A DNA stretch of 64,000 bases from Haemonchus contortus (taxonomy: Eukaryota > Nematoda > Chromadorea > Rhabditida > Trichostrongylidae): the NCBI GenBank assembly GCA_000469685.2, contig LS997562.1:1328501-1392500 (forward strand), given 5' to 3'. The notes beneath the pieces are model-generated. The model saw only the letters and a list, made by a program, of their open reading frames with translations, was not told where the DNA came from and made no database searches. Positions 25,155 to 36,830 of the stretch are shown in pieces. Position 1 is the stretch's first letter; each line of letters begins with the position of its first letter. The position numbers and the translations under genes are program-made.

Positions 25155-25314
25155 GGCTGCTTTCATAGTCCGCGATTCGGCCCGCGAGCGAGCGAGCGGC
25201 TGAGGGACTACTCGTCCTGCGGAATCGACCAAGATTCAGCTGTAAACAAGGGGCACGCGCCGCCCCCGGTCGCTCGCTCGCTCGCGGGCCGAATCGCGGA
25301 CTATGAAAGCAGCC
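25155..25314. mobile_element. GC-rich palindromic MITE, copy 2 (perfect 44-bp inverted ends)
   Basis: Bases 25155-25198 (starting GGCTGCTTTCATAGTCCGCG) are the exact reverse complement of 25271-25314, 44 of 44, with a 72-base middle. The arms end in GAGCGAGCGAGCG. No transposase is encoded and no clear target duplication was found, so the superfamily is unassigned. Perfect arms suggest a young insertion compared with copy 1. Confidence 0.85.
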
Positions 25315-25800
25315 ATGCGTCGGATTTTTGAAAGGGGATCAGACACTTAGTGGCCTTTCCAGCTTCATAACAAGGGTCTTTCAAAAGGGACTGCACGAAA
25401 ATTGAGGACTACGCTTTGTTTATATTAATTGCATTAACAAAGCGAAACGCTCAACATTTGCAGATTGAATTCGGAATGGCTCGAGACTTCTGGGAAGTCT
25501 TTATTATGCAAGAGCCGAGTATACAGTCCAGCGACAACTATGTAATGAAAAGTATAAACAAAATGACGTACTACCACAAGAGCAACTCGGAAAAAAACTG
25601 GGCAGTCAACGTCCAAAATCAGGTCGCTGCCGCGCAAACTCAACCGCCAGTTTCCTGAATGTAGTTTCAGGCGGCACTGAGAAGTCGGACTATTCAGCAG
25701 CTGATTCATATTATTCATATATATCCGTACAATCAAGAGGGTTCACGTTATTAGTCACGAGTAGTACGTGTAACGCTATTAAATACATCAGAACTAACAT

Positions 25801-26036
25801 AATGCATTGAGGAGGACGGAACATCCGTGCGTCCAGACATGCGCACGGCGAAGTTCGCGGCGATTTGAACGACGTTAGAGCCCATCGTTGGGTCCAAACT
25901 TGTACAAGATGAATGAGTAGGATCAGCTGGTCTTACTAATTTTTTTACTTTGGACCGGGTAGGCGACAAAGCTGAGGAATCATGAATTTCGCTGCGCGCA
26001 TCCCCGGGCGCACGAATGTACCCATACCCTGCATTA
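25801..26036. mobile_element. diverged inverted-repeat MITE related to the one at 26172
   Basis: The outer ends read AATGCATTGAGGAGGACGG on the left and, in reverse complement, TTAATGCAGGGTATGGG on the right. Inside them CGTGCGTCCAGACATGCGCA and CGCTGCGCGCATCCCCGGGCG are imperfectly inverted. The motifs match the nearby element at 26172-26432, but the arms have drifted. There is no coding capacity. Confidence 0.55.
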
Positions 26037-26117
26037 AAATTCACCTGACCTTTGAGAGCCTAGTTATCCCATTCATAGTAGCTGCATTTAACGGAGTTGT
26101 GTAAAAACACACCAGCC

Positions 26118-26631
26118 TGCGTCAGAAAAGTTCCCGAGAAATCGTTACAGGACCACTGGCTGCTTTGATAGGGGGGACGGTACGAACGTGCGTCCGAGGA
26201 AGCGCGCGGCAAATTGCGCGGCGAAGTTCGTGACGATTTGTATGACTGCGGCGCTAACTTTTGGGGCACAAACTCGAAGTAGTGTAGTTCAGTAGGGTCA
26301 GATGATCCTCCTAATCCACTCTATTTCAAATTTGGGCTCCAATGGTAGGCGCCAAAGTCGTTCAGATCATTACGAACTTCGCCGCGCAATTTGCCGCGCG
26401 CATCCTCGGACGCACGTTCGTACACATACCCCTTTGATAGTCCGCCGGCCGGCGGGCCTGCATGCCGGCAGACTGATATAAAACGAACTGGTCAGGACCG
26501 TAAAATAAAACGCATCGGACGTAGATTTCTTACACGCGAACTAATTCGTTTTACGTCAGTCCGGATTTATCGTAATTGCTTTGCAGATAAGAGCGGTCCT
26601 GTAACGGTTGCTTGCAAACTTTCCTGACGCA
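26118..26631. mobile_element. outer inverted-repeat element hosting a nested MITE
   Basis: Bases 26118-26157 (TGCGTCAGAAAAGTTCCCGA.., ending TTACAGGACCACT) match the reverse complement of 26592-26631, about 33 of 40. Between the arms lies an hAT-like MITE (26172-26432). Bases just left of it (GGCTGCTTTGATAG) and right of it (TCCGCCGGCCGGCGGG) resemble the start of the palindromic family at 25155. A solitary fragment with the arm motif (GGAATCGTTACAGGACCCAC) is at about 24564-24583. Confidence 0.6.
26172..26432. mobile_element. hAT-like MITE with 8-bp target duplication
   Basis: The 261-base element is flanked on both sides by TTTGATAG (26164-26171 and 26433-26440), an 8-bp direct repeat as hAT elements make. 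The arms, about 65 bases, carry TACGAACGTGCGTCCGAGG and the inverted CCTCGGACGCACGTTCGTA, then GCGCGCGGCAAATTGCGCGG and its inverse. It encodes no protein. The terminal Gs (GGGGG.. and ..CCCC) are not the usual hAT CAG start, so the superfamily call rests on the duplication length. Confidence 0.7.
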
Positions 26632-26951
26632 TTATATGTATCTGCGTTTCTACGCAAATTCTACTCTGAATGCGCCCAGTTTGTCCAATTCGTTACCGCT
26701 GGATTGAAGTTTATATTCGTTACTGCAACAGAGTAGTTTTCCTCGTAATACATGCATCCGTAGATTCACCGAGCTATTCGACTTCTAGTCTGTTTGAGGA
26801 ATGGTCGGATCGAAACAGCATTTCTAAATGACTGTAAATTTCGGCACTGCATGGGCAAGAGTCACAAACATGGGAAGTTTATAGCTCATCAATGGTAAGT
26901 CCCTTCGTTTTCTTTTTTTCCACTCCCTCTCATCTGTCTGTTTTTTTTTTT

Positions 26952-27371
26952 GGTGCTAAGTGGGTTGGGGGGGGGGCACGCGGCGCGGCAGGCGGCTCGG
27001 CACCCTGCCGAAACGGTGTTTAGGGACGTTTCATAGTTTTTTATGTTGTAACTGTGTATTTTTCACCTAATTTTGGGAAGGGGGGGGGGCTCCGGGGTGG
27101 GTGAGCCAATTGGGCGTCCAACTTTTATCTCAACTCAGCTTTTTACACGAGACAACCATCTCACCCACCCCCGGAGCCCCTCCCTTTATTAAAAAATAGG
27201 TTTTATTGGTCCAGAAGAAGTGTATCCTTAATATGCAAGCATATTGTTTGTTCTGAATCACGAGACACATCAGTACAACCTTACCATTCCTTTCAAGACT
27301 CAGGCCCACTGCTATCTTGCTGGAGATCGCAGGGGGCCGCGCCGCGTGGTCCCCCCAACCCACTTAGCACC
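26952..27371. mobile_element. MITE with TIR GGTGCTAAGTGGGTTGGGG and a palindromic middle
   Basis: The left end at 26952 (GGTGCTAAGTGGGTTGGGG, then a G-run and CACGCGGCGCGGC) is the reverse complement of the right end (GCCGCGCCGCGTGG..CCCCCCAACCCACTTAGCACC at 27371). Both ends abut runs of T (11 and 9), which may be a T-rich target duplication. A second inverted repeat lies inside: about 27075-27105 (CTCCGGGGTGGGTGAG) against 27160-27187 (CTCACCCACCCCCGGAG). Confidence 0.7.
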
Positions 27372-30300
27372 TTTTTTTTTGTCAAAGCGCGCAGTGGGTG
27401 CACAAATGGACCACAGAGTCGGTTTGGTTGGTGACGACAGAAATAACTTAGTATTAGGGTTCTACATTACATTCTTTCAAACATTACGTTCTATTATGTG
27501 AGTCGGAATGGAATAAACTAGGGCGAAATCCGTCGGTCTTCCTGTGAAGCGACGTTCTAGGTTGAGTGACTGTTTCGTCAAGTGACTACTTAAGACCAGC
27601 TGTGTGCCTTTTAGAAAGAAACTGTCCAGAATATTGCAAACGGCTCCAAACATTAACAGCTGCTTCATCCGACGACTATTTTTCTTTTTTGTTAGGAACG
27701 CATCCGTCCATAGAGAGTTGGTAACCTATGGGTCGCGTTCAATTCCTGCTCAGAAGAATTGTCTACGTATGGCGAATGTTACCGGTTTTTTCCCACTTCA
27801 GCTGTCAAAGAGGTAAAGATAGGTGGTGCCTTCCGTGAGACTTGAGCAAAATCTTGTGCTGATTTGTTCCAAGAGGGTACTTTTCACTGCTCTGAGTGGA
27901 AAGCGAATGGTTGGTGTGTGTTTGACTGAACAACCTATGTCAATTGTCTGCGTAATTGAAATTGTTGTCTACCGCTGTGTTTATATAGCCTATGTTTTCT
28001 ATCGGGCGAAAGGGTTGTTGCAACCGTATTCACTTGAACTTGGAGTTTCTTTTCTGGCTTAGCGAGATACGGTGAGAAACTTACGGCTATCTTTGTAAAC
28101 ATGTAAGCGGCTGATAGGGTAGGCCGACTTCCAAGCGGCTACGGAGCCTATCAACTTCCCTCTTTTTTCCAATGATTTGTTTAGTTTTGAATTGTTGCTG
28201 TGTTCGGGACGTTTGTGATTCTTCATTATTCATTTTATTGCATTAATCGACGATGGAATGCAAAATCACTTGGAGTCTTTGGCTGATCGGGCGCAAATTC
28301 CATTTTTATTGGGCATTTTGAACTCAAATCTAGTGATCTCATTGAATGTAAAAAAAAACTTAGGGGCCAGTTATTTAATCGCAAATATTTCAATTAAATA
28401 GTGAAATATAAACGAATGAAAGAGTAGGAGAACAACTCACGTGGAAAAAGATTTTCCTAGCAGTCTGAAAGATTAAGCGAAATGATTGGAAGCTTTTCCG
28501 TTTGAAGGCCGTGCAATAGCGAAATGATTGGTAAGACGGTGTATTGCGTTTGCAGACACCGGTGATATCACTGAACGCCCTCAACAAAAATCATTTTCCT
28601 TCTTTCTACCAATTTAACAGGGTTTTGTAAGATTATAGGCTAAATTTAGAACCTTGAAGAGTGGTCAACGAAAACCATTCATGCAGGCGGTCAAGTAGTG
28701 CCCCTAGAAATAGTTACTCAGCCCATCTCGCATGCATGCGCCAGAATCTTTACACTTTGAGAATCTACATAAATCGAGTCTCAGCACGGCCACGTTTCAG
28801 GGCCGTGTCTGGATTAGTGGGTCATTCTTAAATCATCGGCACGAGTGTGAATGGAAGTGATAAATAAAATGCTGGATGCCTTCGTGAACCCATTTGCAGA
28901 TAACTGGAAAGGCCAGTTCTATCGTCAAAGAAATAAATTTTACTATAAATTAGGGAGGTGTGACTTTTTCGAGGTTTTTTTCGCCGCAAACGACTTTCAT
29001 ACAATTTGATAGATTTATTGGCGTTTGTTAAGCAGGAAAGAGTCTCCTTAGAATCCTATGCTGTTGATATAGATCCCGTAAAAGGAATTATTTTCTCTCC
29101 TTTCCGTCTCTTGTTCCTTTCTTCTTTTCGACTTTCCATATAAACAGTAAATACTCACGAAAAGTACAGCGGCCTTTAGGTTTTCGCGGCAAATTGAAGT
29201 GGTGTTGACTGGCGTTTACGTGCGAAGTGTTCTTAATAAGAATAATCTTGCATTAATACTCTCCCAAGCTTGGAACCCTCGAAGAGAGCGGACAGAAATC
29301 TCCTGGTCTCTGCTAGGCGTATTGCCATCGGAAAACACTTTTGCGGCATACTGAACTGTTTGACTCTACTTCATCAATTCATCATCAGACTGACTGAACG
29401 AATCGGTGTCTCTTCTGTATTGTATCTCTTCAAAATCAACTGCTCCATCGCTGAGCTTTATGTGAATATGTATAAGCTTGACATGTTTTTTTTTATTCAA
29501 GATAGTATGTAGTCTTGAAATCCACAACATTGCTGAGTTATTTGTACTCAGTTTCCTAGAAAATTCTCGATGTATTGTTAGCAGACTAATGAAAGACTGT
29601 ATTTAGCCTATTCTTGATGCCTTCGAAGGTTAGTTTGAATATAATCTCGATGGTGATGTCAAAATGTTGAAGAACCATATTTGGCTCATTAGTCTATCAT
29701 CTCTATTGAAAAGAATAGATTTTGTAATGAAGGCCTTTGTTTACGTATTATCCTCCTTACTTTTCATTACCAACCAATCTGAAGGGTTTTCTTTAGCAGG
29801 CATAAGACACCTTTCTTGCCTCATGTGGTATCTCATTTATTGAGTCGCGATAATACTGATCGAACCATTCAGGGAACCAGTAACACAACTTCGGCGCACA
29901 CTGGCGAAGGTTAGCCGTAGGAGTACGTTGGGCTGGGAAAAAGGCCGACCGGAATTCAGTGAGATTTGCTCTTTACATTGTTTTTGTTCCTTTTATTTCA
30001 GCATTCATTTTTTAAGTATTGCTCCTTTCTCTCATTTTTGTTAGGTTTATTACTGTTGGCTCCATTCTCTCCTTTTTGCCCTTATTGGCGACTGATTTGA
30101 GTGTTTTTGAACTTCCTGTCGGAATTGCACGTTCTTATTTTCACGTGCATTCTCCATATGTATTAGTACTATTACTATTGTGTACTTTCTACAATCACAT
30201 TCTGCTCAACTCTTACTAGTGAAGTGTCTCTCAGCCTTATTAACCTGACCTGAGCGCGGTCCAAGATGGGATACTTATATGAGCAAGTTTTTTGTTAGCT

Positions 30301-31700
30301 GACGTTTAGAAAAGACGTACTGTTCAATTAATTTCGCATTCCAGGCGAGATCGATCAACGACAAAAACTGTATCGTTTATTTCTCTACCAATTGAACACT
30401 CACATATCAAAAACAGTATTTCGGTGATGGTCGCTCATTTGGCATGTGTGAATTATTGTGGTGCTTTGTTTTGTGCAATTTCCTTGCTTCTCAATTACAC
30501 CTACGCTCACGCACACCTACCCCTTATTCTTTATTCTTATATTTTACATCATTCAGGAGTAAACTCCGGGATAGCTGGTCTCCAATTTTACCCGAGTGTG
30601 CATTTTTTAAGTGAAAGGTTAGAGGGAGAATGTCTTCAGTTCGCGCGCAATTAACGGGACCACTCCTCACCTCAATCAACTCCCTGAATGCTCGTTTTGA
30701 TTTGGCAGCGCTGCGAGATGTGCAAATTAAGGAACACCAAGAAGCATAAAGAAACTATCCCAATAAAGAAAGCGCGTTTTAATACTTCACTTACTTTACT
30801 AGTGCTTTTACGAGGTTGTTCTCATTACAATTCCTTTTCTTACTATTAAACAAGCCCACTAATTGACCTTGCTCTTCAGCTTATTGTTTCAACATTATTT
30901 ATTGTACGTACATCTTTCCACCACTTACACCTTCAACTTCTTCTACCCTTGTGCTTTACTCCTAATCTCGTCTCTTCACTCATCCCCTGCTCTTTTGAGC
31001 CTCGCCATGTTTACACTACAAGTTGCTCACTAGCCGAAAAAATTTTAAAGAAGGCACTGATAAGGTTGTATATTTTGAAGCTCATTTCATGCTGATATGA
31101 CTTCGGCTTTTCTTTTTTATTCAGAATCTTATAACTTTATTTAATGATTTAATTTTAATTTTATAATGTAATAAAGTTTATAATTTAAGAATCGAATCGA
31201 AATCAGCTGAAGTGAATTTGGCAAAAAATGGGGAGAAGTTAGCCTGTCAAGCAAGCTCCTTCCGCAGTATGTGAAGGTACGAAAAAACTGCTCATTTTTA
31301 ATTGGAATTGGACCTCGAAAAAAAAAAAAAACTGAACCTAATATGCATGAGTCCACTGTCCAAAAGATGTTTCTAGTGTTTCTTGCTCACCCACCGCCTG
31401 CACAATGAAGAGAAATGAAAGGTGTAGAAAACTTTTAGTCAAGCGCTGAGGTGGATACACCATCTTTCTGGCAACGTGTGAGCTCATTTGATGAGGAACT
31501 CAGTAAGAATCCAATAACAGGACATTGTAAAAATGTTCAGTGTTGAAGGTTCTCATTTTTATTTTAATGAATGTATGAAAAATGTGTAACTGCTCGTAAT
31601 TTCTGCATGGGCGGTGGTGCCTTGTATACGTGAAGAGCGACCAGTAGCATCCACCATTGTGATAGTTATGTATGACATGATCATTTTTTGATATTCAGAA
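27372..31700. other. no gene seen
   Basis: This is AT-rich sequence with scattered short open frames on both strands, none with a recognisable domain or a convincing splice chain. There are poly-A and poly-T runs (for example 28350-28358 and 31317-31331). No repeats above 40 bases were noticed. Confidence 0.55.
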
Positions 31701-32888
31701 CCGCTTGTTAATGATCCTTTGAATAAATGTAGCATGAACTGCTGATGCCTGCCTTGCTGATGATGTGTGGGGATCGAGCCACTATAGAAGCTTGGTCAAT
31801 GTATGACTCTGATGAGATCGCATCACTACCCTTAGATTAGATGTAGCATCATCTGCTGATGCTCGCCTTGCTGGTGGACTTACTTGAAATGTGTGGATAC
31901 TACGGTTGAAGAAACTTTTTGGGGTGGTGTTTCATGCCGTGACTTGTTGTTTATCATTAAGCAATGCTTAGTAAAGAGGTTGCTAGCGTCTTTTCGAGCC
32001 ATCAGAAGAGTCTGACCAATGTAAAGTCTGTGTTGTAAGTATCCTAAGAACGTGAATAGCAGTGAGCGTCTTCGTGATGGTGATGTCTCGTGGTCAATGC
32101 ATGATTCTGAACTCTTGTAAGAAATTTTGTCAAGGATGCTTCCAGTTATGCAGCATGAACTGCTGATGCCCGGTTTGCTGAGAATAGTAGTAGCCATCCA
32201 AGTGGAGACGTAATGTCTGCTTTGGTCAATCTGTGATTCTTAAAACATTTGTCGATGATGCCCTGAAGACGAGCAGCATCATTTGCGCTGTGATCAATGT
32301 ATACTTCTTCAGAAGTTCCTACGGTGATGCTTTGAATGTGCAGCATCAACTGCTGTTGCTCGCCTTGCTGAGGGTGTGGCATGCTATGTGTGGTTACAAC
32401 CAGACATTGCATGCCTTGACCCTCAGTAAGGCGAGCATCAGCAGTTGAATGAACTTTTGGAGTTGATGTTTTTGGCATGCCTTGCTGTTTCCATTGGGTT
32501 GAGTAGAACTTTTTATCGACTTTCAAGGCGGGCATCAACAAGTGATGCTGCTCTTCTTCGAAGCATCATTCACAAAGGTTCTTAAGAAACATAGATTGAC
32601 CAAGGCAGACATCACATCTTCACTTGGATGACTACTACTATTAATGTTCGAACTTGCACTTTAGGGGGGAATATAAGCTCGCCATTGCATGTTTTCGCAA
32701 ATATGACTTCAAATCTTCAACTGTCGACTGAAGCTGTTTTAGAGCTACCGTCTGTCTATTACAAGTTACTGTAAGGACACAACCAAGCGACGGCAGTCGC
32801 ATATATCTGTAGTGCACTCAGAAGAGACGTATCTCAACCCACGGGCGCCTCGTGACGAAACACTTTCAAGATAACAGAGATGTGGACT

Positions 32889-33322
32889 CTATCCAAGGAG
32901 GGTTTTGCTGTGTTGTTGGTAGTATTCAAAGGGATGGTCTACTTTTGACAAACTCCTAAAGGTTCCATCGTGACCACGGAGATCTATGGTTCTCAGCTGC
33001 AGAATTTGGCCGACAATTCGCAGGGGGAAATGTTTGCCTTTTTCACGACAGCGCTCGACCGCATGTTGTGAAGTTATCTCGTCAGAAAATTGTCGACTTG
33101 GATAGGAAGTGCTGCTTCTTCCTACTTATTCGCCAGGTTTTTGCTCCTCTAACTACCATTCGTTTCTTGCTCTGTAATATCATCTTCGCGATAGAAAATT
33201 TGTTTGATGATTGCTCGGACCATGATGGAGACTATATTACTGATTTGGATACTTTTTCTATGAAAATAAGACTTATCGAAACGAGGATTCAAATCGATCA
33301 GAACCTATTACTCATCCTATAA
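32889..33322 (+). pseudogene. dead mariner-family transposase fragment
   Basis: In shifting frames the translation follows the DDE transposase of mariner elements: KGMVYF, stop, then KGS.VTTEIYGSQLQNLAD, a frameshift, then FHDSARPHVVKLSRQKIVDL, which matches the HDNARPH motif around the second catalytic Asp. The plus-strand open frame from 33068 continues into a remnant of the C-terminal part (ending ..ENLFDD). There is at least one in-frame stop and one frameshift, and the N-terminal helix-turn-helix was not found. It lies within the repeat cluster, between repeat copies. Confidence 0.65.
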
Positions 33323-33799
33323 TTAAGCAACATCTTACAAGTAGTGGTTATGGTGCTAGCGGTCTTTTTGAGCCGTCACAAGGGTATGACCCGTGTAGTC
33401 CCTGTGTTGTTATTATAATACCATCAGAACGCGAATAACGGTGACCATCTTAGTGACTGTAATGTCTTTCATGGTCAATGCATGATTCTTCACTACATTT
33501 TCAATTGTGCTTTGTTAGGTGCAGCATGGACCGCTGATGGCTGCGCAGTGTATGGGGATTGAACTGCAGAAGAAATTTTCCTGAATGGTACATTATTTCA
33601 CCAGTCTCCTGTTTCTTGGTGAACGTCATGCGGGAATAGTGGTAGTCCTCGTCTCTGCTTTGGAAATCATGCCCGTTCCGTGTATTGTTTATGCTCTTCA
33701 CGATCTTTGAAGCTGAATAGTAGTAGCCATTCCATTGATGGTATTATCTGCCATGGTCACTGCATGATCATTCAAAAAGCTCGCATCAACTGTCCATCA

Positions 33800-34640
33800 A
33801 GTAGGTGTAACATCAACTGCTGATGCTCACCTTTCTGATGATGTGACATGCAATGTGTGGTGAAACTTTTTGGAGCGTTTTTTTCCCTTACTTGCTGTCT
33901 ATTATTGAGCAAATCTTAGTAATGAAGTTGCTAGTGGTTTTTCCGAGCCATTGGAAGAGCCTCACCATTCTTTTGCTTGCCCGTGTTGTTCGTATCTCCG
34001 AAACATTATTAGCAATGGCCATCCCAGTGAAGGTGATGTCTGCCCTGGTCAATCTAAGATCTCAGGTACTTTTGTCGATTATGCTTCGAAGATGGGCGGT
34101 ATCATCTGCCGATGCTCACATTGATGATTTGTTGTCCAGAAGCACTGTTATTGGATGTGCTTTTCAAGGACGATGCATTGACCAAGTTTCTACAGCAGCT
34201 TGATCCTCACACATTGGAGTACACATCAGAAGGGCGCCCATTAGCGGATGATGCTTCATTTTTTCTAATGATGATACGAGCTTCTGAAGGACGATGCATT
34301 GACCAACGTTCTAGCTTTCAGCAATCTGATCCCATAGACTGGACTGCACATCATCAGCGAGGCGAGCACCACCAGATCATGCTACTCATCGACAAAACTT
34401 CCTAAGGACCATAGATTTACCAAGGCCGACATCACCATCACTGGGAGGCCATTGCTATTTGTGATTCGGAGATACGAACAGCACAGGCAAAGGAATGGTC
34501 GGGCTCGTTTGTTGCGAACTGTATTACATAATAATGAACAACAAATCGGACCATGAAATATCACCGCAGAAAGTTTTTCTGGAAGGAGTAACAACGCCTA
34601 CATGTCACACCACCAGCAAGGCCAGCATCAGAAGTTGATG
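33800..34640. repeat. second, older fold-back of the same family
   Basis: Bases about 33810-34090 are imperfectly inverted in about 34382-34640. Shared blocks include GAAACTTTTTGGAG against AAAGTTTTTCTGG, GTTGTTCGTATCTCCGAA against TTCGGAGATACGAACAGC, and GATGTCTGCC against GGCCGACATC. The dyad centre is near 34240. The arms differ more than those of the 34777-38427 fold-back, so this copy is probably older. Confidence 0.55.
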
Positions 34641-35847
34641 TATATAAAGTATGTAAAAGATAGTGCAAATTATAGTATAAAGGATCTATGTACGTAAAAG
34701 ATAGTCGGTACGAGCTTCGTAGAATTGGGTAAGCTTCTACGGCTTACTATTCGTACTTGCTGATAATGTAGAGTGTGGTGCACTGCGACTGAGCTGCAGA
34801 AGATACCTTGATGGTATCTTATGTCGTCGATCACCTGTTTCCTGATGAGTAAACGTCATGCTGGGGATAGTATTTGTCGTCGTATCTGCTTTGGAAGGCG
34901 AGTACGTTTTGTGCATTGTTCATACTCTTGAGTATCTTTGAAGCATGAATTGCAGTGGCAATCGCAGAGGTGGTGATGTCTGCCTTGGTTAGGGTGTGGT
35001 CCTTGAGAAGCTCGTATCAATCATCCTTGAAATAAGGTGCAACATCAACTAGTGATGCTCGCCTTGCTGATGGTGTAACATGCAGTGGGTGGCTACTACG
35101 GCTGAAGAAACTTTTTGGGGTGATATTTTATCCCGCGATTTGCTGTTTATTATTATGCAGTATCTTAGTAACGACGTTGCTTGTGGTCTTTTTGAGCCAT
35201 CGGAAGAGCCTGACCAATGTATTGTTGTTGGTATGTATGCGTATATGTTTTGCTAGTATCCTCGGAACATAAATAGTAGTAGCGATCCAAGTGAAAATGT
35301 GATGTCTGCTTTGGTCTATGATTCCTAATAACTTTTGTCTATGATGGCCTGAAGACCAGCAGCATCATTCGTGCTGTGATTAATGTATAATTCTTCAAAA
35401 CTTTCCCGGTGATGCTTTGGACGAGCAGCATCAACTGCTGATGCCCGCCTTGCTGAGGATGTGGTATGCAATGTATAGTTACAACCACACATTGCATGTC
35501 ACACCCCCAGCAAGACGAGCATCACCAGTCGTATGATTTTTTGAGTTTTTTGATGTTTTTGGCGTGCCTTGCTAATTCTATTGAGTTGAGTGGAACGTTT
35601 TGATCAACTTTCTATCCCTCTATAGAGCAAAGCAGTCTGATCCTCACGCAGTGGACTACACATCAGCAAGACGGGCATCAACACGTGAAGCTGCTCGTCT
35701 TCGAAGCATCACTGACAAAAATTCTTAAGAATCAGGGATTGATCAAGGCAGGCATCACCACCATTATAATGGTCAGTGCATTGCTCGAAGGATACTAACG
35801 GAACGGGCAATACATGAGTTAGGCTCTACTAATGGATTAGAGAGATA

Positions 35848-36289
35848 CAGTGCGTAACAAAAGATGTGGGCACCTCACTATTTTGATTCATCGAGGTTGC
35901 CACTGAATTTTCTTCTTTTTCTTCTCCAGTCCGAGCTCTCGTGCGATTTATCTATTCGACTGTCCAGCTTCACAAAGAATCCCAATCCGCGCTTGTTCTT
36001 CAGAGTGAAGCTTACCACGGACAGGCAAAAATACACAATAGTCATTTCGGAAACGATCGGAAACGCTTCAAGATTCCAGTGCCAAAGTGAGATCTAACTC
36101 GGGTGTCCACATATTTTTGTTACGAGGAAGACTTTTTCCTTAAATTGAAACAAATTAAGGAATTTCCAGAAGAAAAGGATCTAGGTTTTCATCCGAGAGT
36201 TCGAATAGTATAATTCTCATTGCTCAAAATTCACTGGCAATCTCGATGAAACAAGGTAGTGAGGTGCCCACATATTTTGTTAGGTACTG
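35848..36289. mobile_element. Tc1/mariner-type MITE at the dyad centre of the fold-back
   Basis: The 442-base element has inverted ends: CAGTGCGTAACAAAAGATGT then GGGCACCTCACTATTTTG on the left, and in reverse complement CAGTACCTAACAAAATATGT then GGGCACCTCACTACCTTG on the right. TA dinucleotides flank it (35846-35847 and 36290-36291). The CAGT start and TA duplication are Tc1/mariner traits. The TIRs extend about 55 bases. A third partial end motif (GTGTCCACATATTTTTGTTA) lies inside at about 36102. There is no transposase. Confidence 0.8.
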
Positions 36290-36765
36290 TATCTCTCTAA
36301 TCCATTAGTAGAGCCTGACTCATGTATTGCCTGTGCCGTTAGGATCCTTCGAGCATAAATAGCACTGACTTCGTTCGACATTCGACTGGTGATGCTCGCC
36401 TTGCTGGGGGTGTGGCATGCAATGTGTGGTTGTAACCATACATTGCATACCACATCCTCAGCAAGGCGGGCATCAGCAGTTGATGCTGCGCATCCAAAGC
36501 ATCACTGGGGAAGGTTCTGAAGAATTATACATTGATCACAACACAAATGATGCTGCTCGTCTTCAGAGCATCATCGACAAAAGTTCTTAAGAATCATAGG
36601 TTGACCAAAGCAGACATACATATTCACTTGGATGGCTACTACTGTTTATGTTCCGAGGATACTAACAAAACATATACGCATACATGCCAACGACAATACA
36701 TTGTTCAGGCTCTCAAAAAGACCACAAGCAACGTCGTTACTAAGATCCTTACTATATATAAAGCG

Positions 36766-36766
36766 C

Positions 36767-36827
<61 letters not shown>

Positions 36828-36830
36828 TTG
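36766..36830 (+). repeat. TCTG tetranucleotide microsatellite
   Basis: There are about 16 copies of TCTG with two T substitutions (TTTG at 36811 and 36827). It sits close to the 5' end of the Helitron-like element and probably came with it. Confidence 0.9.
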
